Source: Larkinella punicea
Lineage (GTDB): Bacteria; Bacteroidota; Bacteroidia; Cytophagales; Spirosomataceae
Direction of reading: 5' to 3'
DNA: 64,000 nucleotides
Assembly: GCF_003334855.1 (NCBI RefSeq)
Contig: NZ_QOWE01000009.1
Location: forward strand, 227,795 to 291,794
The notes beneath the pieces are model-generated. The model worked only from the letters and a program-made list of their open reading frames with translations. It did not search any database and was not told the DNA's origin. Numbering within the stretch: position 1 is the first letter of the stretch; each line of letters begins with the position of its first letter. The translations under genes and the position numbers were made by a program. Positions 50,727-59,612 of this stretch are shown here, piece by piece.

Positions 50727-51053
50727 ATGAATCGTCCGTACTTAGGCGAATTTGAGGAACTGGTGCTGCTGACGGTTGCCATGCTGAACGGGCAGGCTTA
50801 CGGCGTAACCATTCTGGAAGAAATCGAGAAGCAAACCGGTCGCACCGTCAGTCTGAGCGCCATTCATGCGACACTGCAACGACTCGAAGAAAAAGGCTAC
50901 CTCAAGTCGCAGATGGGCGGAGCTACCGCCGAGCGCGGGGGACGCCGGAAGCGGTTTTTCAACGTGACGCTGGGCGGAACCCGGGCATTACAGGAAATTC
51001 ACACCACCCGGAACCATCTCTGGAACCAGATTCCAAAAACCGGGCTGGCTTGA
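50727..51053 (+). CDS. PadR family transcriptional regulator
   Basis: A 108-residue winged-helix protein of the PadR-s1 (short) group: YLGEFEELVLLTVAMLNGQA, then VTILEEIEKQTGRTVSLSAIHATLQRLEEKGYL and a basic wing (AERGGRRKRFFNVT). No C-terminal dimerisation helix beyond a short one. These regulators repress their own and nearby genes. In Bacteroidota they often pair with a downstream ABC-type permease; none is present, and the next gene is bshC. The target beyond itself is unknown. Confidence 0.88.
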   Translation: MNRPYLGEFEELVLLTVAMLNGQAYGVTILEEIEKQTGRTVSLSAIHATLQRLEEKGYLKSQMGGATAERGGRRKRFFNVTLGGTRALQEIHTTRNHLWNQIPKTGLA

Positions 51054-51149
51054 TTCCTGGACCGCCTTTGGTTGCCATTCATGTATTCACCTTAACTCGT
51101 CCGAACCTTGATCCCCAATTCTGTGTTCAGTGACAAAAATCCCATTTTC

Positions 51150-52697
51150 ATGGACTGTCAGTACCTGCCACTAACCGCCACCGGCCAGTTTTCGAATCTG
51201 TTCCTAGATTATATCTCCCAAAAAGAAGCCCTCCAACCGTATTACAACCACTTCCCAACCCTGGAAGCGTTTGAGGAACAAGTCAAAAACCGGGCGTTCG
51301 ACGACAGCAAGCGGCAGACCTTGGTGGAGGTTTTAGAACGGCAGTACCAGCACATTCCCAACAAACCCGACTTCTCGGTCCTGGCCCAACCCAATACCTT
51401 TACGGTGACGACGGGACACCAGTTGAACATTTTCACCGGGCCGCTTTACGTGCTGTACAAGTGGATTACAACGGTAAATCTTGCGAAAAAGCTGAATGAG
51501 ACGTACCCGGCCTACCATTTTGTGCCGATCTACTGGCTGGCGACCGAAGACCACGACTTTGCGGAAATCAACCATTTTACGCTGTTTGGCAAAAGCTATA
51601 CGTGGGAAACGGAGCAACGTGGGGCCGTCGGGCGGATGAACCCGAAGGAACTGAAAGCGATATTTGACGAAATGCCGGAAAAGTTGTTTCTGTTTGAAGA
51701 CGCTTACCTGAAACACGATACGTTATCGGACGCCGTTCGCTGGTACGCCAACGAACTGCTCGGCAAAGAGGGTCTGATTTGCCTTGATGCCGATGATGCT
51801 GACTTGAAACGGCTCTTTGCGCCCATCATCAAAAACGAGTTGCTAAACCGTCCAACCGAGGGTATCGTTACGCAAACCACCCAGCAACTGGAAGCCCTTG
51901 GTTACAAAACGCAGATAACGCCCCGCGAAATCAACCTCTTCTATCTGGACGATCAGTTACGCGAACGCATCATTACCGATGGCGAGGATTCTTATGAAGT
52001 GTTGAACACCGAAATCCGTTTTTCGCGGGACGAAATCCTGGCGTTGGTCGATGAACATCCGGAGCGGTTCAGCCCCAATGTGGTGCTGCGACCGGTTTAT
52101 CAGGAAGTCATTTTGCCGAATCTAGCCTACATTGGCGGCCCGTCGGAAGTGCCGTACTGGCTGCAACTGAAAGGCATTTTTGATCATTTCCAGATTCCGT
52201 TTCCGCTGCTGATGCCCCGCAACTTTGCGTTGTACGTCAACCCGGCCAGCGCCAAAAAAATGGACAAACTGGGTGTATCGCCCGAAGAGCTGTTCTGGGA
52301 CGAGGTGAAATTGCGCCGGGCGTATACGGAACGAATTTCGGAAAATTCCCTCGATCTGACGGAACAGAAAGCGTGTCTGGAACAGTGTTTTGCCGAGATT
52401 CTGCACAAATCCGTCAAAGTGGATAAGTCGCTGGAAGGGGCTGTGCTGGCCGAAAAAGCCCGGCTGATGCACACGATCGATCATCTGGAAAAACGCCTGA
52501 AGAAAACCGAGGAGAAGAATTACGAAACGGTTTTGAATCAGTTGATGACCCTGAAACAGAAGCTCTTCCCGAACGGCGGTATTCAGGAACGCTCCGAAAA
52601 CTACCTAAATTTCCAGCTCAACGACCCGCAGTTTATCCCGAAATTGCTGACCGCTTTTGATCCGATGGCTTACCAGATGCTGGTGTTGAAAGACTAA
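51150..52697 (+). CDS. bshC: Bacillithiol biosynthesis cysteine-adding enzyme BshC
   Basis: A 515-residue putative cysteine ligase that completes bacillithiol by adding cysteine to glucosaminyl-malate. The start at ATG 51150 gives MDCQYLPLTATGQFSNLFLD, matching family N-termini; an in-frame TTG 42 bases earlier is not preferred. Conserved blocks TTGHQLNIFTGPLYVLYKWI, VPIYWLATEDHDFAEIN and YIGGPSEVPYWLQL are present, and a coiled-coil C-terminus closes the protein. bshA and bshB are not in the window. Cells should therefore use bacillithiol as low-molecular-weight thiol. The next gene begins 3 bases later. Confidence 0.92.
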   Translation: MDCQYLPLTATGQFSNLFLDYISQKEALQPYYNHFPTLEAFEEQVKNRAFDDSKRQTLVEVLERQYQHIPNKPDFSVLAQPNTFTVTTGHQLNIFTGPLYVLYKWITTVNLAKKLNETYPAYHFVPIYWLATEDHDFAEINHFTLFGKSYTWETEQRGAVGRMNPKELKAIFDEMPEKLFLFEDAYLKHDTLSDAVRWYANELLGKEGLICLDADDADLKRLFAPIIKNELLNRPTEGIVTQTTQQLEALGYKTQITPREINLFYLDDQLRERIITDGEDSYEVLNTEIRFSRDEILALVDEHPERFSPNVVLRPVYQEVILPNLAYIGGPSEVPYWLQLKGIFDHFQIPFPLLMPRNFALYVNPASAKKMDKLGVSPEELFWDEVKLRRAYTERISENSLDLTEQKACLEQCFAEILHKSVKVDKSLEGAVLAEKARLMHTIDHLEKRLKKTEEKNYETVLNQLMTLKQKLFPNGGIQERSENYLNFQLNDPQFIPKLLTAFDPMAYQMLVLKD

Positions 52698-52700
52698 GCG

Positions 52701-53278
<578 letters not shown>

Positions 53279-53279
<1 letters not shown>

Positions 53280-53374
53280 TAGGAACGCTGATCTGACGGA
53301 TTGAACGGATTAAAACTGATTTTATCCGTAAAAATCCGTTCAATCCGTCAAATCCGTCAAATCCGTGTTCCTAT
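53279..53374. repeat. Inverted repeat of 9-base ATCCGTCAA words
   Basis: Starts in the cyclo-ligase stop codon. Outer ends ATAGGAAC and GTTCCTAT pair; the left has GACGGATTGAACGGATT. The right has four 9-base units from 53334 (ATCCGTTCA, ATCCGTCAA twice, ATCCGTGTT). The inner word is the same as at 19202-19263. Confidence 0.8.
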
Positions 53375-53390
53375 TTCGTAGATTGCCGGA

Positions 53391-54482
53391 ATGAAAACCC
53401 TCGCTTTCTGGTGTTGTATGCTTCATACGGTTTTGGCTCAAAAACTCCCGGCGGCTCTCGATTCGGTGATGCACCGCAACTTTTCGATCGACCAGCCCGG
53501 TGGCGCCCTGCTGGTGGTGATTGATGGAAAAACCGTGTATAACCGGGGTGTGGGGCTGGCCGATCTGGCGACGAAAACGTCCATTTCGCCGGAAACCAAT
53601 TTCCGGATGGCGTCGGTTTCCAAACAGTTTACGGCGATGTGCATTCTGTTGCTGGAAAAACAGAAAAAACTCTCTTTTGACGATAATCTGCTCAACTATT
53701 TCCCGGATTTCAATCAAAAAGTTGGCAAAAGCATCAAGTTGCGCCATCTGCTGACACACACTTCCGGGATTCTGGATTACGAATCACTTTTGTCGTCCAG
53801 TCGAAACGAACAGATTTTTGATGCCGAAGTCTTGGCGCTGCTAAAGCCGCAAGATTCGACGTATTTTGAACCGGGGAGCCGGTTTCGGTATAGCAATTCG
53901 GCCTTCTGTTTGCTTACGCAAGTCGTGGAGCGGGTTACGAAAAAACCGTATCTGGCGTTCATTACCGAAACCCTTTTCAAACCGTTGGGCATGAACCAGA
54001 CGACGCTCTACGAACCCAAACGGTCGATTCCCAACCGGGCGATGGGCTATGCCCGGAATCAGGACCAAACCATCCGACTTTCGGACCAGAGCGTGACGAG
54101 CGGCACCAAAGGCGACGGCTGTGTTTATACTTCCCTGGCGGATTATAAAAAATGGGACGACGCGCTGACAACCGGCCAACTGGTCGATGTCGTGGAAAAG
54201 CTCAAAACCGTCCATCATCAGATTAAAGGACAGACGAACGGTTTTTACGGTTTAGGCTGGTTTTTCACCGAAGCAAACGGCGAAGCATCGGAGTTTTTCC
54301 ATTCCGGCAGTACGTGCGGTTTTAGCAACTGCGTCGTTCGCATCCCGCAGAAAAAGACATTGATTGTTCTGTTTTCAAATCTGGCCGACAATCACCAGCC
54401 TTTTGCCGACGTTTTGAACGTGCTGAAAGCCGATAAGGAACTATCCATCGACGTGTGGGCGTTGCACAATCTGACGAATTGA
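53391..54482 (+). CDS. Beta-lactamase-fold serine hydrolase
   Basis: A 363-residue exported protein of the class C beta-lactamase / DD-peptidase group. Signal peptide (MKTLAFWCCMLHTVLAQ), then the nucleophile motif S75-V-S-K78 (FRMASVSKQFT), the Y167-S-N169 motif (FRYSNSAF) and a C-terminal FFHSGSTCGF in place of KTG (HSG variant). Such proteins hydrolyse D-amino-acid peptides or esters; resistance to beta-lactams should not be assumed. Single gene after the cyclo-ligase and a hairpin. Confidence 0.88.
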   Translation: MKTLAFWCCMLHTVLAQKLPAALDSVMHRNFSIDQPGGALLVVIDGKTVYNRGVGLADLATKTSISPETNFRMASVSKQFTAMCILLLEKQKKLSFDDNLLNYFPDFNQKVGKSIKLRHLLTHTSGILDYESLLSSSRNEQIFDAEVLALLKPQDSTYFEPGSRFRYSNSAFCLLTQVVERVTKKPYLAFITETLFKPLGMNQTTLYEPKRSIPNRAMGYARNQDQTIRLSDQSVTSGTKGDGCVYTSLADYKKWDDALTTGQLVDVVEKLKTVHHQIKGQTNGFYGLGWFFTEANGEASEFFHSGSTCGFSNCVVRIPQKKTLIVLFSNLADNHQPFADVLNVLKADKELSIDVWALHNLTN

Positions 54483-54508
54483 CTGGCTATTTCGGTTAAG
54501 TGATGGAC

Positions 54509-54538
54509 TTGAAATAGTTGGGGGAATGATTATCTTTA
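54509..54538 (+). promoter_or_regulatory. Candidate promoter of the inositol oxygenase gene
   Basis: TTG (54509-54511), a 19-base spacer and TATCTTTA (54531-54538), which has one mismatch to TAnnTTTG. The ATG is 35 bases downstream. Confidence 0.45.
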
Positions 54539-54572
54539 CCGCATTAATTGGCTTATTAACAGCTACCTTACT

Positions 54573-55436
54573 ATGGCATTCACCGACACCGAACGCAACC
54601 CCCTCTCCAGCCTGGAACAATGGGAAGATGATCTGCTGATCCGCTACCCTGAACCGGAGCACAAAGCAAAGGAGGAATACCGCAATTATGACGACCCCGC
54701 CCGCGATACCGTCCGGGAGTTTTACCGCCTGAATCACACCTACCAGACGTACGATTTTGTGCAGGGAAAACGGGCTGAATTCCTCAAATTCGACAAAAAA
54801 GAAATCCCGGTTTGGGGCGCGATGGAGTTTCTGAACACCCTCGTCGATGATTCCGATCCGGATATTGAACTCGATCAGTTGCAACATTTGCTGCAAACCG
54901 CCGAAGCCATCCGCGCCGATGGTCACCCCGACTGGTTTGTGCTGACCGGTTTTCTGCACGACATGGGCAAAGTCCTGTGTCTATTCGGTGAGCCGCAATG
55001 GGCGGTTGTTGGTGACACCTTCCCGGTGGGTTGTGCGCATTCCGACAAGATTGTCTATCCCGAATACTTTGCGGCCAATCCGGATTCGTATAACAAGGAT
55101 TTCAACACCAAATACGGCGTTTACGAACCGAATTGTGGGTTGAAAAACGTCACGATGTCGTGGGGCCACGACGAATATTTATACCACATTACGAAGGATC
55201 ACCTGCCCGAACCGGCTTTGTACATGATCCGCTACCACTCATTTTATTCGCAACACCGCGAAAAGGCGTATGATCACCTGATGGACGATCACGACCGGGC
55301 GATGTTCAAATGGGTCGACAAGTTCAACCCGTACGATTTGTATTCGAAAAGCCCGGTCGTGCCGGTGGCTTCGGAACTGAAACCGTATTACGAAGACCTG
55401 ATCGCCAAGTATCTGCCTGCAACGATTCGGTTGTAA
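54573..55436 (+). CDS. Inositol oxygenase (MIOX) family protein
   Basis: A 287-residue protein nearly the length of animal MIOX, which cleaves myo-inositol to D-glucuronate with a di-iron centre. The HD-type ligands are visible: H in [19 protein letters not shown] in [13 protein letters not shown] in GCAHSDKI, H in MSWGHDEYL and H in RYHSFYSQH, plus a late D in [11 protein letters not shown]. The N-terminal [16 protein letters not shown] block is family-specific. Bacterial MIOX is uncommon but known from Bacteroidota. It has its own terminator, so the symporter downstream is separately transcribed. Confidence 0.92.
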   Translation: MAFTDTERNPLSSLEQWEDDLLIRYPEPEHKAKEEYRNYDDPARDTVREFYRLNHTYQTYDFVQGKRAEFLKFDKKEIPVWGAMEFLNTLVDDSDPDIELDQLQHLLQTAEAIRADGHPDWFVLTGFLHDMGKVLCLFGEPQWAVVGDTFPVGCAHSDKIVYPEYFAANPDSYNKDFNTKYGVYEPNCGLKNVTMSWGHDEYLYHITKDHLPEPALYMIRYHSFYSQHREKAYDHLMDDHDRAMFKWVDKFNPYDLYSKSPVVPVASELKPYYEDLIAKYLPATIRL

Positions 55437-55485
55437 CCCCGTCAGGGTCTATCGACCGTATCGACGGCCCGGCGCTGACGGGGTT
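55435..55485. repeat. CCCTGWCAGCGGT-type element, short copy 2
   Basis: AACCCCGTCAG (55435-55445) pairs with CTGACGGGGTT (55475-55485). The centre contains GTCTATCGACCG and TCGACGGCCCGG. It starts in the inositol oxygenase stop codon. Related to the element at 48240 by the GTCAGGGTC word. Confidence 0.65.
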
Positions 55486-55489
55486 ACGC

Positions 55490-55521
55490 AAAAAACCGAT
55501 GTTTCCGACATCGGTTTTTTT
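55490..55521 (+). terminator. Intrinsic terminator of the inositol oxygenase gene
   Basis: AACCGATGT and ACATCGGTT pair around TTCCG, flanked by an A run before and seven T after, so it may work in both directions. Confidence 0.85.
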
Positions 55522-55554
55522 GTTTATTTTGGTGACGACAAGCCTATTCGCCGG

Positions 55555-57003
55555 ATGCTCCTCACTTTTATTGCCCTCTACCTCCTCTCCAACCTCGCCA
55601 TCGGTGCCTGGGCGGCCCGAAAAGTAACCAGTAGTCAGGATTTTGTGCTGGCCGGTCGGCGGCTCCCGCTGGCGCTGGCGGCTTCGGCCACATTTGCCAC
55701 CTGGTTTGGCTCGGAAACGATCATGGGTGCGCCAGCGATGTTTGTCGACGGCGGTTTTCTGGCCGTTATCGAAGAACCGTTCGGGTCGGCCTTGTGTCTG
55801 TTTTTGGTTGGGGCCTTTTACGCCCGCCCGCTGTATAGGCTGGGAATCACCACCTTTTCGGATTATTTCAGCATCCGGTTTGGCCGTTCGGCGGAGTTTC
55901 TGTCGGCGGCTCTGGTCATTCCGTCGTATTTTAGCTGGATTTCCGCCCAGTTCATTGCCATCGGGATTGTCCTTAATCTGGTCACGGGCGTACCCATTTT
56001 CTGGTGCATTGCCTCCAGCGCGACCATCGTGATGATTTACACGATGATGGGCGGCATGTGGTCGCTTTCCATCACCGACTTTCTCCACAACATCATCATT
56101 GTCATTGCCTTGATCATCATTGCCGTCATTCTGTATAATCAGACCGACGGGATAGCCAGCATTGTTCAGAAAACCAAACCCGGTTTTTTCCATTTCCTGC
56201 CCAAACCGACGTTCAAAGACAGCGTTGGGTGGGTGGCCGCCTGGATCACCATCGGCCTGGGTTCCATTCCGCAACAGGACGTTTTCCAGCGCGTGATGTC
56301 GGCCAAAAATGAGCGAACCACGGTCCGGGCTTCCTATCTGGCGTCGCTTCTGTACATCACCATTGCCATGCTGCCCCTCTTCATTGGGTTGGTAGGCAAG
56401 CAGCTATACCCGGATTTGAATCAGGACAATCAGATGCTGATTCCGAACATGGTGTTGCGACAAGCCAACATGCCGTTGCAAATTCTCTTTTTCGGCGCCT
56501 TGTTATCGGCCATTCTCAGCGTATCAAGTGGGGCGATTTTGGCACCGGCCACAGTTTTTGGTGAGAACATTTACCGGTTTTTCAAGCCCGACATCAGCGA
56601 CAAAACGCTGCTGCTCACCATCCGGCTGGCGGTGGCGGTGATCACCCTCATTTGCGTCTGGATGACCGCAGCCCGCGACGTCAACATTTTCGAACTGGTC
56701 GGCGAATCGTCGGCTTTCAGTCTGGTGTCGTTATTCGTACCGCTCACGGCCGGTTTATACTGGAAACCCGCCAACACGCTGGGCTGCCTCTTGTCAATGA
56801 TCAGCGGAATCGTCGTCTGGTTAACCTGTCTGTCCATCGAAACGGAATATCCGCCCCTTGTCTACGGTTTGCTGGCGAGTGTGTCCGGGATGATTCTGGG
56901 GGTGATGATTGCCCCTAAATCCCCTGAAGGGGACTTGGACGCAGCTTATCCAGATCTAAAAGTCCCCTTCAGGGGATTTAGGGGCAATCAAAAAAACGCC
57001 TGA
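55555..57003 (+). CDS. Sodium:solute symporter (SSS family)
   Basis: A 482-residue transporter with about 13 transmembrane helices and LeuT-type fold. Family features: LAGRRLPLALAASATFATWF, GGMWSLSITDFLHN, GLGSIPQQDVFQRVMSAKN. Bacterial members carry sugars, sugar acids, proline or inositol. Its place after inositol oxygenase suggests inositol or glucuronate, but a terminator separates them, so this is only an association. The last 25 residues or so (KSPEGDLDAAYPDLKVPFRG) are read from the CCCCTAAA-type inverted repeat, not from native transporter sequence. Confidence 0.88.
   Translation: MLLTFIALYLLSNLAIGAWAARKVTSSQDFVLAGRRLPLALAASATFATWFGSETIMGAPAMFVDGGFLAVIEEPFGSALCLFLVGAFYARPLYRLGITTFSDYFSIRFGRSAEFLSAALVIPSYFSWISAQFIAIGIVLNLVTGVPIFWCIASSATIVMIYTMMGGMWSLSITDFLHNIIIVIALIIIAVILYNQTDGIASIVQKTKPGFFHFLPKPTFKDSVGWVAAWITIGLGSIPQQDVFQRVMSAKNERTTVRASYLASLLYITIAMLPLFIGLVGKQLYPDLNQDNQMLIPNMVLRQANMPLQILFFGALLSAILSVSSGAILAPATVFGENIYRFFKPDISDKTLLLTIRLAVAVITLICVWMTAARDVNIFELVGESSAFSLVSLFVPLTAGLYWKPANTLGCLLSMISGIVVWLTCLSIETEYPPLVYGLLASVSGMILGVMIAPKSPEGDLDAAYPDLKVPFRGFRGNQKNA
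56907..56989. repeat. CCCCTAAA-type inverted repeat, copy 4
   Basis: Perfect 30-bp arms (56907-56936 and 56960-56989) with core CCCCTGAAGGGG. The centre ACTTGGACGCAGCTTATCC matches the family centre. The whole element lies in the 3' end of the symporter gene, and its right arm forms the last codons and part of the stop of the convergent Nudix gene. Confidence 0.88.
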
Positions 57004-57440
57004 TCGATTTTCCCAATATATTCCAAATTGGTCTGCGACGTCAGCCAGCGCTGAATTTGCCGCCCGACATTTGGATACAGATTCAGGTTGTCCAATTCAT
57101 GAACCGGCTTCCAGCTAACGGCCAGTGCCGTGGTTTCTTGGGGATTGATGCGGGGAATACCGCCAATCAACTGACTGACAAATATGACGTGCAGCACATC
57201 CTCTTTGGCTTCGGAACCGTTAGTGGGGGGGAAAATCACTTCACCGACAAACGCGATTGGCCCGACTTCGACATCGATTCCCAACTCCTCCTGCAACTCG
57301 CGCATCACCGTCAGATCCAGGGTTTCGCCCTGGTCGGGATTGCCGCCGGGCAGGGCATACACGTCCGTGTCACCATACCGGTAATGCATCAACAGTAAAT
57401 GATTATTCTCGATCAGGAGCACCGCAGGCCGTACTTTCAT
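56988..57440 (-). CDS. Nudix hydrolase
   Basis: A 150-residue Nudix protein that cleaves a nucleoside diphosphate linked to another group. The complete Nudix box is at about residues 34-56: GNPDQGETLDLTVMRELQEE with the final LG (Gx5Ex7REUxEExGU). The rest, AVSWKPVHELDNLNLYPNVG, resembles ADP-sugar or dGTP-type pyrophosphohydrolases; substrate is undetermined. Its end overlaps the symporter gene by 16 bases, and its stop lies within the inverted repeat. Confidence 0.9.
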   Translation of the reverse strand: MKVRPAVLLIENNHLLLMHYRYGDTDVYALPGGNPDQGETLDLTVMRELQEELGIDVEVGPIAFVGEVIFPPTNGSEAKEDVLHVIFVSQLIGGIPRINPQETTALAVSWKPVHELDNLNLYPNVGRQIQRWLTSQTNLEYIGKIDQAFF

Positions 57441-57491
57441 AACTCAGGAAGAAATTGATGGAACATGAACAGTAAAGTACAACAAAACCGA

Positions 57492-57499
57492 TACTTTTG
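57492..57499 (+). promoter_or_regulatory. Candidate -7 box of the ThuA gene
   Basis: TACTTTTG fits TAnnTTTG, 24 bases before the ATG. No well-spaced -33 element is visible. Confidence 0.45.
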
Positions 57500-57523
57500 A
57501 TACTGTATATTTAACCTTGTGTA

Positions 57524-58252
57524 ATGAAAACGATTGTAAAGTTCCTCAGCATTCTTTGCGTATTGACCGGTCTGGCAACTACGACGGTAAACGCCAAAGA
57601 TGCGATTCTGGTTTTTTCGAAAACCGCAGGCTTCCGGCACAAGTCCATCGAAGTAGGTAAGGCAAGTATTGTGAAGCTGGGGCTGGAAAATGGCTTCAGC
57701 GTCGATACGACCGAAAATGCGGCTCTTTTTACCGCCGATAACCTGAAAAAATACAAAGCCGTCGTTTTTCTGAGCACTACCGGCGATATTCTGAACGCTG
57801 AGCAGCAGGCGGCTTTTGAACAATATATTAAAAAAGGGGGCGGTTTTGTCGGAATTCACGCGGCAGCCGACACCGAATACGAATGGCCGTGGTACAACCA
57901 ACTGGTAGGTGCCTACTTCCTGAGCCACCCGAAACAGCAGAACGCCGAAATTGAGATTGTGGACAAAAAACATATTTCGACCAAAGCCCTACCCGACCGC
58001 TGGAAACGCTACGACGAGTGGTACAACTACAAAAGCATTGTGCCGGGCCTGAAAATTCTGGGGAAACTGGATGAGAAAACCTACGAAGGGGGCAAAAACG
58101 GTGACAATCACCCGTTTATCTGGTACCGCGAATTCGACGGCGGCCGGTCGTTCTACACCGGCGGGGGCCACACGGACGAATCCTACAGCGACGCCCAATT
58201 CCTGACGCACATCCTGGGGGGGATTAAGTACGCAATGGGGAAGAAGAAGTAA
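57524..58252 (+). CDS. ThuA domain protein
   Basis: A 242-residue exported protein with signal peptide (VKFLSILCVLTGLATTTVNA). The ThuA fold, a glutamine-amidotransferase-like sandwich without a catalytic Cys, shows VFSKTAGFRHKSI, VVFLSTTGDILN, GGGFVGIHAAADTEYEW and the closing TGGGHTDESYSD. ThuA is part of trehalose utilisation in Sinorhizobium, where keto-sugars are formed by Gfo/Idh-type ThuB. Two Gfo/Idh proteins lie in this window, one just downstream on the other strand. The exact substrate is unknown. Confidence 0.88.
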   Translation: MKTIVKFLSILCVLTGLATTTVNAKDAILVFSKTAGFRHKSIEVGKASIVKLGLENGFSVDTTENAALFTADNLKKYKAVVFLSTTGDILNAEQQAAFEQYIKKGGGFVGIHAAADTEYEWPWYNQLVGAYFLSHPKQQNAEIEIVDKKHISTKALPDRWKRYDEWYNYKSIVPGLKILGKLDEKTYEGGKNGDNHPFIWYREFDGGRSFYTGGGHTDESYSDAQFLTHILGGIKYAMGKKK

Positions 58253-58256
58253 AAAG

Positions 58257-58353
58257 AGTTATTTCGCAGAGTTAAGCGGAGAAAAAGGGAGTTAAGCAGA
58301 GTTTTTTTCTTCGCTTACCTCCCTTTTTCTCCGCTCAACTCTGCGAAACAACT
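58257..58353. repeat. Long inverted repeat between convergent genes (TTAAGCRGAG word)
   Basis: Arms of 35 bases (58257-58291 and 58319-58353) pair with two G-T-compatible mismatches. GAGTTAAGC occurs twice on the left. It fills the gap between the ThuA gene and the convergent Gfo/Idh gene. Confidence 0.85.
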
Positions 58354-58355
58354 CC

Positions 58356-59519
58356 TTAAATCTTGATTTTCCGCCCCGTTTCCGCAGCCTGATACGTGGC
58401 CTGGATGATTTTCACGTCCTGCATTCCCTCTTCGCCCGTGATGTGCTTTGGCAATTGCTTCCCGTCAATCAGATCCTTGCAAATACCGTCCATGTGCATC
58501 GCCTGGTGATTGACCACCGGTTTGTCAATCGGGCCTTTGCTCGTCATGCCTTTCAGCGGGCCGTAGCCATAAGCCGGACGCAACTCGAACCAGCCATTTT
58601 CGGCCGACGCATACAACCGCTCGACACCCGCAGCGTAGCTCGTGGTTGACGTTGAGGTGATTCCGTTCGGAAATTCGAACTGCCAGTACATTGTTTCTTC
58701 CACATCCTTGAATTTTTGCGGATCGGTTTTGGGCGCAAACTGGGCCGTCACCGAAAGCGGTTCCAAACCCGTCACCAGCCGAACGCCCTGAATGGCGTAA
58801 ATGCCCACGTCCATCATCGGGCCACCGCCCGCCATCGCTTTTTTGAGCCGCCACTGGTTCGGATCACCGGCCTTGAAACCGTCGCTGGCTTCCAGAAACT
58901 TCAGATTTCCGAATACTTTTTCCCGGCCCAGTCGCATCATCTCCTGCGTGAAGGGTTCATAATGAAGCCGATAGCCAATGGCCAGTTGCACGTTGGCCTT
59001 CTTACAGGCATCGATCATATCCTGACAATCCTTCACCGTAATCGCCATCGGTTTTTCGCAGATGACGTGCTTGCCGGCTTTGGCCGCCCGAATGACGTAT
59101 TCCGCGTGCATCGAATTCGGCAAAACGACGTAGACGACATCGATGTCTTTGTTGTCGATAATGCGGTCAAACGTCTTGTAGTCGTATACATTCGCTTTCG
59201 GAATGTTGTACTTAGCCATCCATTCCTCCGCTTTGGCGGGCGTTCCGGTCACGATACCGGCCAGCCGGACGTGTTGCGTTTGTTGCAGGGCCGGGGCCAG
59301 TTGATTCTTGGCATACCCACCCAAACCAACCAGCGCTATACCCAATTTACGACCTTGCCGCAGCGGTTCGCCCAGATGCGAAACGAGCGTGTTGATTTGA
59401 GCAAACTGATCCTGCTGCGCCAGATTAGCGGCATACCCCGCTAAGGGCGAAGCGAGCGCCGAAGCACCAATGCCTTTCGAAAGCTTTTGTAAAAAATCAC
59501 GACGGTTGGAGTTCATCAT
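58356..59519 (-). CDS. Gfo/Idh/MocA oxidoreductase with Tat signal
   Basis: A 387-residue NAD(P)-dependent dehydrogenase-like protein with a twin-arginine signal (NSNRRDFLQKLSKGIGASAL). The Rossmann motif is IALVGLGGYAKNQLAP (near 60) and the EKP motif VICEKPMAITVKDC near 153. Closest in plan to glucose-fructose oxidoreductase, which is also exported with its bound cofactor. A second ATG one codon in is equally possible. It converges on the ThuA gene, which suggests joint action on keto-sugars, and lies 93 bases downstream of pbpC. Confidence 0.9.
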   Translation of the reverse strand: MMNSNRRDFLQKLSKGIGASALASPLAGYAANLAQQDQFAQINTLVSHLGEPLRQGRKLGIALVGLGGYAKNQLAPALQQTQHVRLAGIVTGTPAKAEEWMAKYNIPKANVYDYKTFDRIIDNKDIDVVYVVLPNSMHAEYVIRAAKAGKHVICEKPMAITVKDCQDMIDACKKANVQLAIGYRLHYEPFTQEMMRLGREKVFGNLKFLEASDGFKAGDPNQWRLKKAMAGGGPMMDVGIYAIQGVRLVTGLEPLSVTAQFAPKTDPQKFKDVEETMYWQFEFPNGITSTSTTSYAAGVERLYASAENGWFELRPAYGYGPLKGMTSKGPIDKPVVNHQAMHMDGICKDLIDGKQLPKHITGEEGMQDVKIIQATYQAAETGRKIKI

Positions 59520-59532
59520 AGAGAAGATAGAA

Positions 59533-59610
59533 ATGAGACAAGAGCGTAAAGACTAAAAAAGTCATAAGTTGTATGTCTCTACTCTCTTGTCTAATCTCTC
59601 TTGTCTGAAT
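59533..59610. repeat. Heptamer hairpin (TCTNNNN family), copy 4
   Basis: Left GAGACAAGAGCGTAAAGAC (from about 59535). Right five heptamers 59576-59610 (TCTCTAC, TCTCTTG, TCTAATC, TCTCTTG, TCTGAAT). Between pbpC and the Gfo/Idh gene, both on the minus strand; the array ends 3 bases before the pbpC stop. Confidence 0.82.
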
Positions 59611-59612
59611 AC

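Noticed and set aside
53391..54482. Antibiotic-resistance beta-lactamase
   Set aside because: Has the serine-hydrolase motifs but an HSG third motif and general family character; nothing in the sequence shows drug hydrolysis.
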